A DNA stretch of 64,000 bases from Thalassobius sp002708925 (GCF_049803795.1 NZ_JBNAGJ010000007.1:62001-126000), one strand, 5' to 3'. Positions 7,970 through 16,988 are shown, counted from the first letter of the stretch. Numbers and translations are program-made. Notes: a model not told the origin generated them from the letters alone.

Positions 7970-8958
7970 ATATCCTGTGGCTGCAATCGGCCGGGTGCGG
8001 GGGCTGCACGATGTCCCTGCTGTGCGCCGAAGACCCGAACCTGATGGACTTGCTGGCGGGCGCGGGGCTGGAGTTTCTCTGGCATCCCAGCCTTAGCGAG
8101 GCCTCGGGCGATGAGGTGCGCCGCCTGCTGCACGCGATCGAGACCGGCGCGCAGGCTCTGGACATTCTGTGTATCGAAGGCGCAATCGCCCGAGGCCCGC
8201 GCGGGACGGGGAAATACCACATTCTGGCGGGCACCGGGCGGTCCATGCTGGACTGGGTGCAGTCCCTGTCGGCCAGGGCGCAGCATGTGATCGCCGTGGG
8301 CACCTGCGCCACCTTTGGCGGGGTGACAACCGCGGGGGAAAACCCCTCGGATGCGGTGGGCGTGCAATATGACGGCTCGCATAAGGGCGGGGTTTTGCCT
8401 GCGGGGTTCACCTCGCGTAGCGGGCTGCCGGTGATCAATGTGGCGGGCTGCCCGACGCATCCGGACTGGGTGACGGAAACGCTGATGCTGCTGGCCTCGG
8501 GGGCGATGGGGGCGCAGGATCTGGACGGGTTCGCGCGGCCTCGGTTCTATGCGGATCATCTGGTGCATCACGGCTGCCCGAAGAACGAGTTCTACGAATA
8601 CAAGGCCAGCGCCACCGAACTGTCCGAGATTGGCTGCATGATGGAGCACCTGGGCTGTATCGGCACGCAGGCCGTGGGCGATTGCAACATCCGGTCCTGG
8701 AATGGCGAGGGCAGCTGCACGCGTGCCGGATACCCCTGTATCAACTGCACCGCCCCCGAATTCGAAGAGCCCGGACACGGCTTTACCGTTACGCCGAAAT
8801 TCGCCGGGATCCCGGTGGGGCTGCCCTCGGATATGCCCAAAGCCTGGTTCATGGCGCTGGCCAGCCTGTCCAAGGCCGCCACGCCCGAACGTATCGGCAC
8901 CAACGCCACGTCGGACCGGATCACCGTGCCGCCCAGCCTGAAGAAACCCAAACCATGA
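7966..8958 (+). CDS. hupU: Regulatory [NiFe]-hydrogenase small subunit HupU
   Basis: This 330-residue small subunit of the H2 sensor begins directly with MNILWLQSAGCGGCTMS, so it lacks the twin-arginine signal of energy-producing small subunits and stays in the cytoplasm. The cysteines for three Fe-S clusters are present: CGGC, then HHGCPKNEF, and a C-terminal series IGCMMEHLGCIGTQ, GDCN, GSCTR and PCINC. It works with HupV to detect H2 and signals through HupT. It overlaps hupT at the start and hupV at the end, each by 4 bases. Confidence 0.93.
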   Translation: MNILWLQSAGCGGCTMSLLCAEDPNLMDLLAGAGLEFLWHPSLSEASGDEVRRLLHAIETGAQALDILCIEGAIARGPRGTGKYHILAGTGRSMLDWVQSLSARAQHVIAVGTCATFGGVTTAGENPSDAVGVQYDGSHKGGVLPAGFTSRSGLPVINVAGCPTHPDWVTETLMLLASGAMGAQDLDGFARPRFYADHLVHHGCPKNEFYEYKASATELSEIGCMMEHLGCIGTQAVGDCNIRSWNGEGSCTRAGYPCINCTAPEFEEPGHGFTVTPKFAGIPVGLPSDMPKAWFMALASLSKAATPERIGTNATSDRITVPPSLKKPKP

Positions 8959-10382
8959 GCGAAACCTCTTTGTTGGTTGGCCCATTCAACCGTGTCGAAG
9001 GCGATCTGGAAATCCGGCTTGAAATTGAAAACGGGCGGGTCGCGGCGGCCTATGCCAATTCGCCTTTGTATCGGGGCTTTGAGCGGATGATGCCGGGCAA
9101 AGACCCGATGGATGCGCTGACGATCACGCCTCGGATTTGCGGTATCTGTTCGATCAGCCAGTCGATGGCGGCGGCGCTGGCGCTGGCGGATGCGGCGGGG
9201 ACAGAGCCGGCACCGGAAGGCGCCCGCGTGGCGGCGCTGTTGCACGCGGTGGAAAACGTCTCAGACCATCTGACCCATTTCAACCTGTTCTTCATGCCCG
9301 ATTTTGCGCGCGCGGGATATGCCGGACGCCCCTGGCACGCGCGCGCCGTGGCCCGGTTCACCGCAATCGAGGGCAGCGCCCTGCGCGCCGCAACCGAGGC
9401 GCGGGCCAGGCTGCTGCATATCGTGGGGATGCTGGGCGGCAAGTGGCCGCATACCCTGGCGATTCAGCCCGGCGGTGTCACCCGCGCGGTATCAGCGCGC
9501 GATAAGGTGCGGATCGCGGCCAGCCTGGCGGGTTTTCGGCGCTATCTGGAGGGGGTTTTGCTGGGCGCTCCGGTCGAAGAATTCGCCGCGCTAAGCACGG
9601 TCTCGGATCTGGCGCAGTGGCGGCGCGGGGATGTGGGGCTGTTTCTGGAAATCGCCGCCGATCTGGATCTGGCCCATTCGGGGCGCGGGTCGGGGCGCTA
9701 TCTGTCGTTTGGGGCCTATCCGGGGCCCGATGGCACGGCCTTTGCGTCCGGTTTATGGGACGAGGATGCGCGCCCGCTTGAAACCGCGCAGATCACCGAA
9801 GACCTAAGCCACGCCTGGATGCTGGGCGATACGGCGCATCCCAAAGACGGCCAGACACGCCCCGATGAGGACATGCGCGATGCGGCCTATAGCTGGTGCA
9901 AGGCCCCGCGTCTGGCAGGGCAGAGCTATGAAACCGGGGCTTTGGCGCGGCAGGTGCTGGATGGGCATCCTCTGGCGCTGGCCCTGACGGCCGAGGGCGG
10001 GGTGCGGGCCCGTGTCATCGGCCGTCTGCTGGAACTGGCGCGCACGCAAATCTGGATGGAATCCCTGCTGAACCGCATCGACCCCGCGCAGCGTTTCATG
10101 GATAAATTCACCGTCCCCCGCGATGGCGAGGGCGAGGGGCTGGTCGAGGCCGCGCGGGGCGCTTTGGGCCATTGGCTGCGGATCGAGAACGGCAAGATCG
10201 CCCATTACCAGATCATCGCGCCGACCACATGGAATTTCAGCCCGCGCGATGCAACGGGCACCCCTGGTCCGGTCGAGGCCGCTTTGGTGGGCGCGCCTGT
10301 CCATGAAGGGGAGCAAACCCCGCTGAGCGTGCAGCATATCGTGCGCAGTTTTGACCCTTGTATGGTCTGCACGGTGCATTGA
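8955..10382 (+). CDS. hupV: Regulatory [NiFe]-hydrogenase large subunit HupV
   Basis: This 475-residue large subunit of the H2 sensor has the four Ni-Fe ligand cysteines in RICGICSISQS and DPCMVCTVH. The protein stops exactly at that last His, so there is no C-terminal peptide for a maturation protease to remove. This is the hallmark of sensor hydrogenases and distinguishes it from HupL in this same window. I chose the ATG at 8955 that overlaps the hupU stop; the longer frame from 8682 runs inside hupU. The stop TGA overlaps the hypF start by one base. Confidence 0.93.
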   Translation: MSETSLLVGPFNRVEGDLEIRLEIENGRVAAAYANSPLYRGFERMMPGKDPMDALTITPRICGICSISQSMAAALALADAAGTEPAPEGARVAALLHAVENVSDHLTHFNLFFMPDFARAGYAGRPWHARAVARFTAIEGSALRAATEARARLLHIVGMLGGKWPHTLAIQPGGVTRAVSARDKVRIAASLAGFRRYLEGVLLGAPVEEFAALSTVSDLAQWRRGDVGLFLEIAADLDLAHSGRGSGRYLSFGAYPGPDGTAFASGLWDEDARPLETAQITEDLSHAWMLGDTAHPKDGQTRPDEDMRDAAYSWCKAPRLAGQSYETGALARQVLDGHPLALALTAEGGVRARVIGRLLELARTQIWMESLLNRIDPAQRFMDKFTVPRDGEGEGLVEAARGALGHWLRIENGKIAHYQIIAPTTWNFSPRDATGTPGPVEAALVGAPVHEGEQTPLSVQHIVRSFDPCMVCTVH

Positions 10383-12640
10383 TGCAGGCCCGGCAGATCA
10401 GGGTGCGCGGGCAGGTGCAGGGGGTGGGGTTTCGTCCTTTTGTCTGGCAGATGGCGCAGCGATTTGGCGTGCAGGGGCGCGTTCTGAATGACCCCGAAGG
10501 CGTGCTGATCTATGCGATGGCTGCGGATTTGCAGCCCTTTTTGGATGCCTTGCACACTCAGGCCCCGCCTTTGGCGCGCGTTGACGGGCTGGAGCAATCC
10601 GACTGGCCCGATGCTCAGGCGGATGGATTCGCGATTGCCGCTTCAGAAGGGGCGGGGGCGGAGACGCGGGTTACTCCGGATGCGGCCACATGCCCGGCCT
10701 GTCTGGCGGAAATCACGGATTCGTCCCAGCGCCGCTTTGGCTATGCTTTTGCCAATTGCACCCATTGCGGGCCGCGTTTCTCTATTTTGCGCGCGCTGCC
10801 CTATGATCGGGGGCAGACGACGATGGCACCGTTCCAGATGTGCGCCCAATGCCGGGCCGAATATGAAAACCCGGCTGATCGCCGGTTCCACGCGCAGCCT
10901 GTGGCCTGTGCCGATTGCGGCCCGCGCCTATGGACCGAGCCCCCCTCAGAGCACCCGATCCGCGCTGCGGCTCAGGCTTTGCTGGACGGGCAGGTCGTGG
11001 CGATCAAGGGGCTGGGCGGGTTTCATCTGGCGGTGGACGCCACGAATGCGCAGGCGGTGGCCCTGCTGCGCGCGCGCAAACGCCGCCCGCACAAGCCTTT
11101 TGCCCTGATGGGAACCGAGCCGATGATCGCTGGCTATGGTGCCCCGTCCGAAGCCGAATGGGCCTTGCTGCGCGACCCTGCCGCGCCCATCGTTTTGCTG
11201 CGCGCCGCGGGGCTGCCTGAAATCATTGCGCCGGGTCAGGCGCGGCTGGGCTGGATGCTGCCCTATACGCCGCTGCATCACCTTCTGATGGCTCGGATCG
11301 GCCGCCCCTTGGTGATGACCAGCGGCAACCTGTCCGGCGCGCCGCAGGCGATTGGCAATCAAGAGGCGCTGCACAGTTTGCGGGAATTCGCTGATCTGTT
11401 CGTGCTGCATGATCGCAAGATCGCCCGCCGGCTGGATGACAGTGTTGAGCAGATCACCCCCCATGGCCCCATGGTGCTGCGCCGGGCGCGGGGGCGGGTG
11501 CCGGGGACGCTCCCCTTGCCCAAGGGCTTCGAGAACGCGCCGCAAATCGCGGCCTATGGCGGGCAGATGAAATCGGCGATTTGCCTGGTCAAGAACGGGC
11601 AGGCTTTGCTGGGGCATCACCTGGGCGCGCTGGACAATCCCCTGACCTATGACGCGTTCTTGCAGGCGGATGCGGATTATGCCGATCTGTTTGACCATCG
11701 GCCAGAGCTGGTGGCCTGCGATCTGCACCCTGATTTTCGCGCCTCGCAATTTGCGCGCAGCAAAGGGCTGCCGGTGGTCGAGGCCCAGCATCACCACGCG
11801 CATCTGGCCGCCTGTCTGGGCGAAAACGGCTGGCCTTTGAAGGGGGGCAAGGTTGCGGGCATTATTCTGGATGGGGTGGGGCTGGGGCCCGATGGCACCG
11901 TCTGGGGCGGCGAGATTCTGGTGGGCGATTATCACGGATACGAACGCGCAGCCTGGCTGAAACCCGCGCCGCTGATCGGCGGGGACATGGCCGCGCGCGA
12001 GCCCTGGCGGAATGCTCTGGTGCGGCTGGATCAGGCGGGGCTGTCGGACTGGGCGGATACGGTATTTGCGGACAAGCCGCTGGCGATGGCCCGCCATGCG
12101 GCGGCGAAGGGGCTGAATGCGCCGCTGTCCTCGTCTGCGGGGCGTCTGTTCGATGCCGTGGCGGCGATCCTGGGGATCTGCCCGGACGGCCAAAGCTATG
12201 AGGGCGAGGCCGCGATGCGGCTGGAGGCGCTGGCGCGGGCCTCGGGCGGTTTGCGCCGATGGAATCCCGGCCTTGAATCCCCGATCAAGACGAAAGAGCT
12301 GGGGCCGATTGACCCGTCAGAGATGATCCGGTCCCTGGTGGCTGGGGTGCAGGCCGGTGCGGCAACCGAGGATCTGGCCTTCGCTTTCCACCTGTGGCTG
12401 ACACGCGCGACCGAGCGGGCCGTCATGACCGCGATGGCCCTGCATCAGCTGGACACCGTGGCGCTGTCAGGCGGCTGTTTCCAAAGCGCCCTGCTGACCG
12501 AGATGATGCAAAACACCCTGTCCGATCAGTCCGGTCTGTCTGTTCTGGCGCATCACCGCACCCCGGCCAACGATGGCGGATTGGCGCTGGGCCAGGCCTT
12601 GATCGCGGCGGGCGCGCGGTTGGGGGCGGGCGGACAATAG
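10382..12640 (+). CDS. hypF: Carbamoyltransferase HypF (cyanide-ligand synthesis)
   Basis: This 752-residue maturation enzyme turns carbamoyl phosphate into carbamoyl-adenylate and loads the HypE C-terminal Cys. The domains in order are: acylphosphatase (RIRVRGQVQGVGFRPFV-type opening at 1-90), two zinc-finger motifs (CPACLAEI..CTHCGPRF and CAQCRAEY..CADCGPRL, about 100-180), a YrdC-like domain (AIKGLGGFHLAVDATN), and a Kae1-like domain with the metal-binding AQHHHAHLAACLGEN and LSGGCFQSALL. The start at 10382 overlaps the hupV stop; an ATG 24 bases upstream inside hupV is less likely. It is the last gene before the structural hup operon. Confidence 0.93.
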   Translation: MQARQIRVRGQVQGVGFRPFVWQMAQRFGVQGRVLNDPEGVLIYAMAADLQPFLDALHTQAPPLARVDGLEQSDWPDAQADGFAIAASEGAGAETRVTPDAATCPACLAEITDSSQRRFGYAFANCTHCGPRFSILRALPYDRGQTTMAPFQMCAQCRAEYENPADRRFHAQPVACADCGPRLWTEPPSEHPIRAAAQALLDGQVVAIKGLGGFHLAVDATNAQAVALLRARKRRPHKPFALMGTEPMIAGYGAPSEAEWALLRDPAAPIVLLRAAGLPEIIAPGQARLGWMLPYTPLHHLLMARIGRPLVMTSGNLSGAPQAIGNQEALHSLREFADLFVLHDRKIARRLDDSVEQITPHGPMVLRRARGRVPGTLPLPKGFENAPQIAAYGGQMKSAICLVKNGQALLGHHLGALDNPLTYDAFLQADADYADLFDHRPELVACDLHPDFRASQFARSKGLPVVEAQHHHAHLAACLGENGWPLKGGKVAGIILDGVGLGPDGTVWGGEILVGDYHGYERAAWLKPAPLIGGDMAAREPWRNALVRLDQAGLSDWADTVFADKPLAMARHAAAKGLNAPLSSSAGRLFDAVAAILGICPDGQSYEGEAAMRLEALARASGGLRRWNPGLESPIKTKELGPIDPSEMIRSLVAGVQAGAATEDLAFAFHLWLTRATERAVMTAMALHQLDTVALSGGCFQSALLTEMMQNTLSDQSGLSVLAHHRTPANDGGLALGQALIAAGARLGAGGQ

Positions 12641-12869
12641 CGGAAATTTTGTGACCACCTAGGAGGATCATCTGGTTGTCGCCGTGCCGGATGCGGGTGC
12701 GGAATCCCTTGCGAATTTACGTGTAAATCCCTGAAAATAATCGAATAAACCAAATTCTGGCGCGCGGGTGCATTCCTTTGGAATCGCTCGGGTAAACCTG
12801 TTTGTCTGCAATCGGATCGGTGTGTGCCATCGCATACGCCCGAAATTCGACCAGCAGGGAGGGACCGCC
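12641..12869 (+). promoter_or_regulatory. Intergenic control region upstream of hupS
   Basis: This 229-base stretch separates hypF from hupS and should contain the H2- and HupR-controlled promoter. It is more AT-rich than its surroundings around 12710-12765. An inverted repeat ATTTAC-GT-GTAAAT is at 12715-12728. A TTG-N4-CAA sequence is at 12802-12811, one base short of the TTG-N5-CAA motif reported for HupR of R. capsulatus. I see no convincing sigma-70 or sigma-54 boxes. A GCAGGGAGGGA ribosome binding site at about 12854-12864 precedes the TTG start of hupS. Confidence 0.5.
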
Positions 12870-13958
12870 TTGAGCCAGATTGAAACCTTTTATGACGTGA
12901 TGCGGCGGCAGGGGATTACCCGGCGCAGCTTCATGAAATATTGCTCGCTGACGGCAGCGGCGCTGGGGCTTAGCCCCGCCTATGTGCCCAAGATCGCCCA
13001 CGCGATGGAGAATAAGCCCCGCACGCCCGTCATCTGGGTGCACGGGCTGGAATGTACCTGCTGTTCGGAAAGCTTCATCCGCTCGGCCCACCCGCTGGCC
13101 AAGGACGTGGTTCTGTCGATGATCAGCCTGGATTACGACGACACGCTGATGGCCGCCGCCGGCCACGCCGCCGAGGCTGCGTTCGAGGACACCATCCAGA
13201 AATACAAGGGCAACTATATCCTGGCCGTCGAGGGCAACCCGCCCCTGAACGAGGATGGCATGTTCTGCATCTCGGGCGGCAAGCCCTTTGTCGAAAAACT
13301 GCGCCACGCGGCCAAGGACGCCAAGGCGATCATCAGCTGGGGGGCCTGTGCGTCTTATGGCTGTGTGCAGGCGGCCAAGCCGAACCCGACGCAGGCCACG
13401 CCCGTCCATAAGGTCATCACCGACAAGCCGATCATCAAGGTGCCCGGCTGCCCGCCGATTGCCGAGGTCATGACCGGCGTGATCACCTATATGCTGACCT
13501 TTGACCGCTTGCCGGAACTGGACCGCCAGGGCCGCCCGGCGATGTTCTACAGCCAGCGTATTCACGACAAATGCTATCGCCGTCCGCATTTCGATGCCGG
13601 TCAGTTCGTCGAAACCTGGGACGACGAAAACGCGCGCAAGGGCTACTGCCTGTATAAAATGGGCTGCAAGGGCCCGACCACCTATAACGCTTGTTCAACC
13701 GTGCGCTGGAACGAGGGCGTCAGCTTCCCCATTCAATCGGGCCACGGCTGTATCGGCTGCTCCGAGGATGGGTTCTGGGATCAGGGCAGTTTCTATGACC
13801 GCGTGACGGACCTGACGCAATTCGGCGTGGAAAAGAACGCGGATGAAATCGGCATGGCCGCCGCCGGGGCCGTGGGGGGCGCTGTGGCGATTCATGCCGC
13901 CGTGTCCGCGCTGAAGGCTGCGCAAAAGAAAACACAAACTCAGAAAGAGGAGGCCTAA
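12870..13958 (+). CDS. hupS: Uptake [NiFe]-hydrogenase small subunit HupS
   Basis: This 362-residue Fe-S subunit passes electrons from the HupL active site to HupC. It has a twin-arginine signal (RRSFMK at residues 18-23, followed by a hydrophobic run ending near AHA-ME), so the folded dimer is exported to the periplasmic face. The proximal-cluster motif HGLECTCCSESF and the downstream Cys/His ligands (GCPPIAE, CYRR, GHGCIGCSE) are present, and a C-terminal hydrophobic anchor (AAAGAVGGAVAIHAAVSAL) ends the protein. The start is a TTG at 12870 with a good ribosome binding site, giving MSQIETFYDVMRRQG, the normal N-terminus of the family. The upstream ATG at 12768 has no ribosome binding site. 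Confidence 0.93.
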   Translation: MSQIETFYDVMRRQGITRRSFMKYCSLTAAALGLSPAYVPKIAHAMENKPRTPVIWVHGLECTCCSESFIRSAHPLAKDVVLSMISLDYDDTLMAAAGHAAEAAFEDTIQKYKGNYILAVEGNPPLNEDGMFCISGGKPFVEKLRHAAKDAKAIISWGACASYGCVQAAKPNPTQATPVHKVITDKPIIKVPGCPPIAEVMTGVITYMLTFDRLPELDRQGRPAMFYSQRIHDKCYRRPHFDAGQFVETWDDENARKGYCLYKMGCKGPTTYNACSTVRWNEGVSFPIQSGHGCIGCSEDGFWDQGSFYDRVTDLTQFGVEKNADEIGMAAAGAVGGAVAIHAAVSALKAAQKKTQTQKEEA

Positions 13959-13961
13959 GCC

Positions 13962-15752
13962 ATGACCATGACTCCGAACGGCTTTGACCTCGATAACACG
14001 GGGCGCCGCATTGTGGTGGACCCGGTCACCCGGATCGAAGGCCACATGCGCTGCGAAGTGAACGTGGACGATCAGGGCGTCATCCGCAACGCGGTCAGCA
14101 CTGGCACCATGTGGCGCGGGCTTGAGGTGATCCTGAAGGGCCGCGATCCGCGCGACGCCTGGGCCTTCACCGAGCGTATCTGCGGTGTGTGTACCGGCAC
14201 CCACGCGCTGACCTCGGTCCGTGCGGTCGAGGACGCGCTGGGGATCACCATTCCCGATAACGCCAACTCGATCCGCAACATCATGCAGCTGAACCTGGAA
14301 ATTCACGATCACGTCGTGCACTTCTATCATCTGCACGCGCTGGACTGGGTGAACCCGATCAACGCCTTGCGCGCGGACCCCAAGGCCACGTCCGAACTGC
14401 AACAGATGGTCAGCCCCAGCCACCCGCTGTCCAGCCCCGGCTATTTCCGCGACGTACAGAACCGCCTGAAGAAGTTCGTGGAATCCGGCCAGCTGGGTCT
14501 GTTCAAGAACGGCTACTGGGACAACCCGGCCTATAAGCTGCCGCCCGAGGCCGACCTGATGGCCACCACCCACTATCTGGAGGCGCTGGACCTGCAAAAA
14601 GAGATCGTCAAGGTCCACACGATCTTTGGCGGTAAGAACCCGCACCCTAACTGGCTGGTGGGCGGCGTGCCGTGCCCGATCAACGTGCATGGCAATGGCG
14701 CGACCGGCGCGATCAACATGGAACGGCTGAACCTTGTCAGCTCGATCATCGACAAATGTGACGAGTTCAACAAGAACGTCTATCTGCCCGATGTGGTGGC
14801 CATCGGCGGTTTCTACAAAAGCTGGCTCTATGGTGGCGGTCTGTCGTCCAAGGCCTGTCTGGCCTATGGGGACATCCCCGAAAACCCCAATGATTTCAGC
14901 CCCGAGCAACTGCACCTGCCGCGCGGCGCGATCATCGACGGTGATCTGACCCGCGTCCATGATGTGGATCCGCGCGACCCCGAGCAGGTCCAGGAATTCG
15001 TGGACCATTCGTGGTACGATTACGGTGAGCCGGGCAAAGGTCTGCACCCCTGGGACGGCATCACCGATCCCAAATTCGAACTGGGCCCGAACGCCAAGGG
15101 CACCAAGACCAACATCAAGGAACTGGACGAGGCCGCGAAATATTCGTGGATCAAGGCCCCCCGCTGGCGCGGTCACGCGATGGAGGTCGGTCCGCTGGCG
15201 CGCTATATCGTCGGCTATGCCAATGGCCACGAGGACATCAAGGATCAGGTCGATGGCCTGCTGCGCACGATGGACCTGCCGGTCGAGGCGCTGTTCTCGA
15301 CCCTGGGCCGCACGGCGGCCCGCGCGCTGGAAAGCGAATATTGCGGACGTTTGCAGAAGTACTTCTTTGATAAGCTGGTCACCAACATCAAAAACGGCGA
15401 CGAAAGCACGGCGAATGTCGAAAAATGGGACCCCAGCACCTGGCCGAAAGAGGCCAAGGGCGTCGGCATGACCGAAGCGCCGCGCGGCGCGCTGGGGCAT
15501 TGGATCAAGATCAAGGACGGCCGGATCGAGAACTACCAATGCGTGGTGCCCACCACCTGGAACGGCAGCCCGCGCGACACCAAGGGCAACATCGGCGCCT
15601 TCGAGGCCAGCCTGATGAACACGCCCATGGAACGCCCTGACGAGCCGGTGGAAATCCTGCGCACCCTGCACAGTTTCGATCCGTGCCTGGCGTGCTCGAC
15701 CCACGTGATGTCGCCCGATGGTGACGAACTGACCACCGTCAAAGTGCGCTAA
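13962..15752 (+). CDS. hupL: Uptake [NiFe]-hydrogenase large subunit HupL
   Basis: This 596-residue catalytic subunit oxidises H2. The Ni-Fe ligands are in RICGVCTGTHA near the N-terminus and DPCLACSTH near the C-terminus. It ends with a 15-residue extension after that His (VMSPDGDELTTVKVR), which the HupD protease should remove after nickel insertion. It is exported together with HupS through the Tat signal of the small subunit. It starts 3 bases after the hupS stop with an AGAGGAGG ribosome binding site. Confidence 0.95.
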   Translation: MTMTPNGFDLDNTGRRIVVDPVTRIEGHMRCEVNVDDQGVIRNAVSTGTMWRGLEVILKGRDPRDAWAFTERICGVCTGTHALTSVRAVEDALGITIPDNANSIRNIMQLNLEIHDHVVHFYHLHALDWVNPINALRADPKATSELQQMVSPSHPLSSPGYFRDVQNRLKKFVESGQLGLFKNGYWDNPAYKLPPEADLMATTHYLEALDLQKEIVKVHTIFGGKNPHPNWLVGGVPCPINVHGNGATGAINMERLNLVSSIIDKCDEFNKNVYLPDVVAIGGFYKSWLYGGGLSSKACLAYGDIPENPNDFSPEQLHLPRGAIIDGDLTRVHDVDPRDPEQVQEFVDHSWYDYGEPGKGLHPWDGITDPKFELGPNAKGTKTNIKELDEAAKYSWIKAPRWRGHAMEVGPLARYIVGYANGHEDIKDQVDGLLRTMDLPVEALFSTLGRTAARALESEYCGRLQKYFFDKLVTNIKNGDESTANVEKWDPSTWPKEAKGVGMTEAPRGALGHWIKIKDGRIENYQCVVPTTWNGSPRDTKGNIGAFEASLMNTPMERPDEPVEILRTLHSFDPCLACSTHVMSPDGDELTTVKVR

Positions 15753-15764
15753 GGAGGACAGACC

Positions 15765-15947
15765 ATGAAATACGCAGCACTCGCAGTTTTTGCATCCGCT
15801 TCGGCGGCCATGGCCCACACGGGCCACCCCGTGGTTGCCCCCGGCGCCGAAGGCCATGCGGTGACGCATAGTCTGATCGGATTGGCGCTGGTGGCGGTCG
15901 CGGCGGTTGGGGTCTATCTGCTGCGCCGTCGCCGGGCCGAGGACTAA
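15765..15947 (+). CDS. Small histidine-bearing membrane protein between hupL and hupC
   Basis: This 60-residue protein has a cleavable signal (residues 1-17, ending AMA-HTG) and a short periplasmic stretch with four histidines (His18, 21, 31, 35). One membrane helix (about 36-54) follows, then an RRRR stop-transfer and a tiny cytoplasmic tail. A strong AAGGAGG ribosome binding site starts one base before the end of the hupL stop codon, and hupC starts 4 bases after its end, so it is certainly within the operon. I do not recognise it in the classical R. capsulatus hupSLC order. The histidines near the membrane could bind metal or haem and might help HupC or HupSL assemble; that is a guess. Confidence 0.75.
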   Translation: MKYAALAVFASASAAMAHTGHPVVAPGAEGHAVTHSLIGLALVAVAAVGVYLLRRRRAED

Positions 15948-15951
15948 GCCC

Positions 15952-16728
15952 ATGTCGGACACGATCCATACCCCCAACCGGGACGGTCCCGCGCCGCTGG
16001 AGGCGGCCCGGCTGACCGGCGATGCCACCGCCGAGGATATCGAAAGCATCCGCCGCCGCACCTCGGTCTATGTTTACGAAGTGCCGGTGCGCCTGTGGCA
16101 CTGGCTGAATGCACTGGCGATTCTGATCCTGATCGGCTCGGGGTGGTTTATCGCCTCGCCCCTGCCCTCCATGCAGATCGCCGAGGCCACGCATCAGTTC
16201 GTGATGGGCTATATCCGGTTCGCCCATTTCGCGGCGGGGCAGGTGCTGACGGTGCTGTTCTTTGGCCGGATCTACTGGGCGATCGTGGGCAACCACCACG
16301 CCAAGCAGATGTTCTATGTGCCGATCCTGAACAAACACTGGTGGCGCGAGATCCTCTTTGAGCTGCGCTGGTACATGTTCCTGGAAAAAGAACCCAAGAA
16401 ATACGTCGGGCATAACCCGCTGGCGCAGATCGCGATGTTCTTTTTCATGACGCTGGGGATCACCTTCATGCTGCTGACGGGCTGGGCGCTCTATGCCGAA
16501 GGCGCGGGCAAGGACAGCCTGTCCGATCAGGCGATGGGCTGGCTGATTGCGCTGGTGGGCAATACGCAGGTGCTGCATTCCGTGCACCATCTGGGCATGT
16601 GGGCCATCATCGTTTTCATGATCGTCCACATCTACGCGGCCATCCGCGAGGACATCATGAGCCGGCAGTCGATGGTCTCGACCATGATTTCGGGGCATCG
16701 CACGTTCAAGGACGACCGGCCCGAATAA
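15952..16728 (+). CDS. hupC: Ni/Fe-hydrogenase b-type cytochrome HupC
   Basis: This 258-residue diheme membrane cytochrome takes electrons from HupS to the quinone pool and anchors the enzyme. Four long hydrophobic segments are seen, with histidines in the expected places: VPVRLWHWLNALAILIL at the first, FAHFAAGQVLTVLFF at the second, and VLHSVHHLGMWAIIVFMIVHIYAA at the last. I chose the ATG at 15952 (MSDTIH); a start 45 bases upstream would overlap the small membrane-protein gene and add a non-conserved piece. It is followed by a terminator-like hairpin. Confidence 0.92.
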   Translation: MSDTIHTPNRDGPAPLEAARLTGDATAEDIESIRRRTSVYVYEVPVRLWHWLNALAILILIGSGWFIASPLPSMQIAEATHQFVMGYIRFAHFAAGQVLTVLFFGRIYWAIVGNHHAKQMFYVPILNKHWWREILFELRWYMFLEKEPKKYVGHNPLAQIAMFFFMTLGITFMLLTGWALYAEGAGKDSLSDQAMGWLIALVGNTQVLHSVHHLGMWAIIVFMIVHIYAAIREDIMSRQSMVSTMISGHRTFKDDRPE

Positions 16729-16752
16729 CCCGAGTCACCTAAAAGGCCGAAG

Positions 16753-16780
16753 GGCGGGCGCAGGGCGTCCGCCTTTTTTC
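16753..16780 (+). terminator. Rho-independent terminator after hupC
   Basis: GGCGGGCGC (16753-16761) pairs with GCGTCCGCC (16765-16773), with one G-T pair and a 3-base loop, and is followed by six T. It lies 25 bases after the hupC stop and would end, or partly end, the hupSLC message before hupD. Confidence 0.8.
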
Positions 16781-16988
16781 TTTCCAGTTTTGTGAGTAAG
16801 TGGTTTATAGCTATCCATTCAGGATGACCTTGTATGCGGCGGTATTCTAGAAAATGTATGAAAAACAATGATTTGATAGTTTTTGCGGCAATCTGGAAAA
16901 AGATCATTCGGGCTGCATGAAAAGGTTATTGTCACCCTCAGCCACAAGCGGAAACAGCATTGCCGCACCGCAGCTAGGGAGGGAGCAC
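16781..16988 (+). other. AT-rich gap between hupC and hupD
   Basis: About 200 bases without a gene, much richer in A and T than the rest of the window (for example 16840-16910). With a terminator at its left end and a GGGAGGGAG ribosome binding site at its right end, it may hold a separate promoter for the hupDFGHJK maturation genes. I could not identify convincing -35 and -10 boxes. Confidence 0.5.

Noticed and set aside
12757..12775. Sigma-54 promoter upstream of hupS (TGGCGC...TGCA)
   Set aside because: The GG and GC elements are 9 bases apart instead of 10 and the -12 box is poor; HupR also lacks the sigma-54 contact motif.
12802..12811. HupR binding site TTG-N5-CAA
   Set aside because: The only candidate has a 4-base spacer, so it is noted in the control region but not called as an operator.
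13695..16061. 788-codon open frame opposite hupL
   Set aside because: Antisense shadow of hupL caused by high GC at third codon positions; no ribosome binding site or domain.
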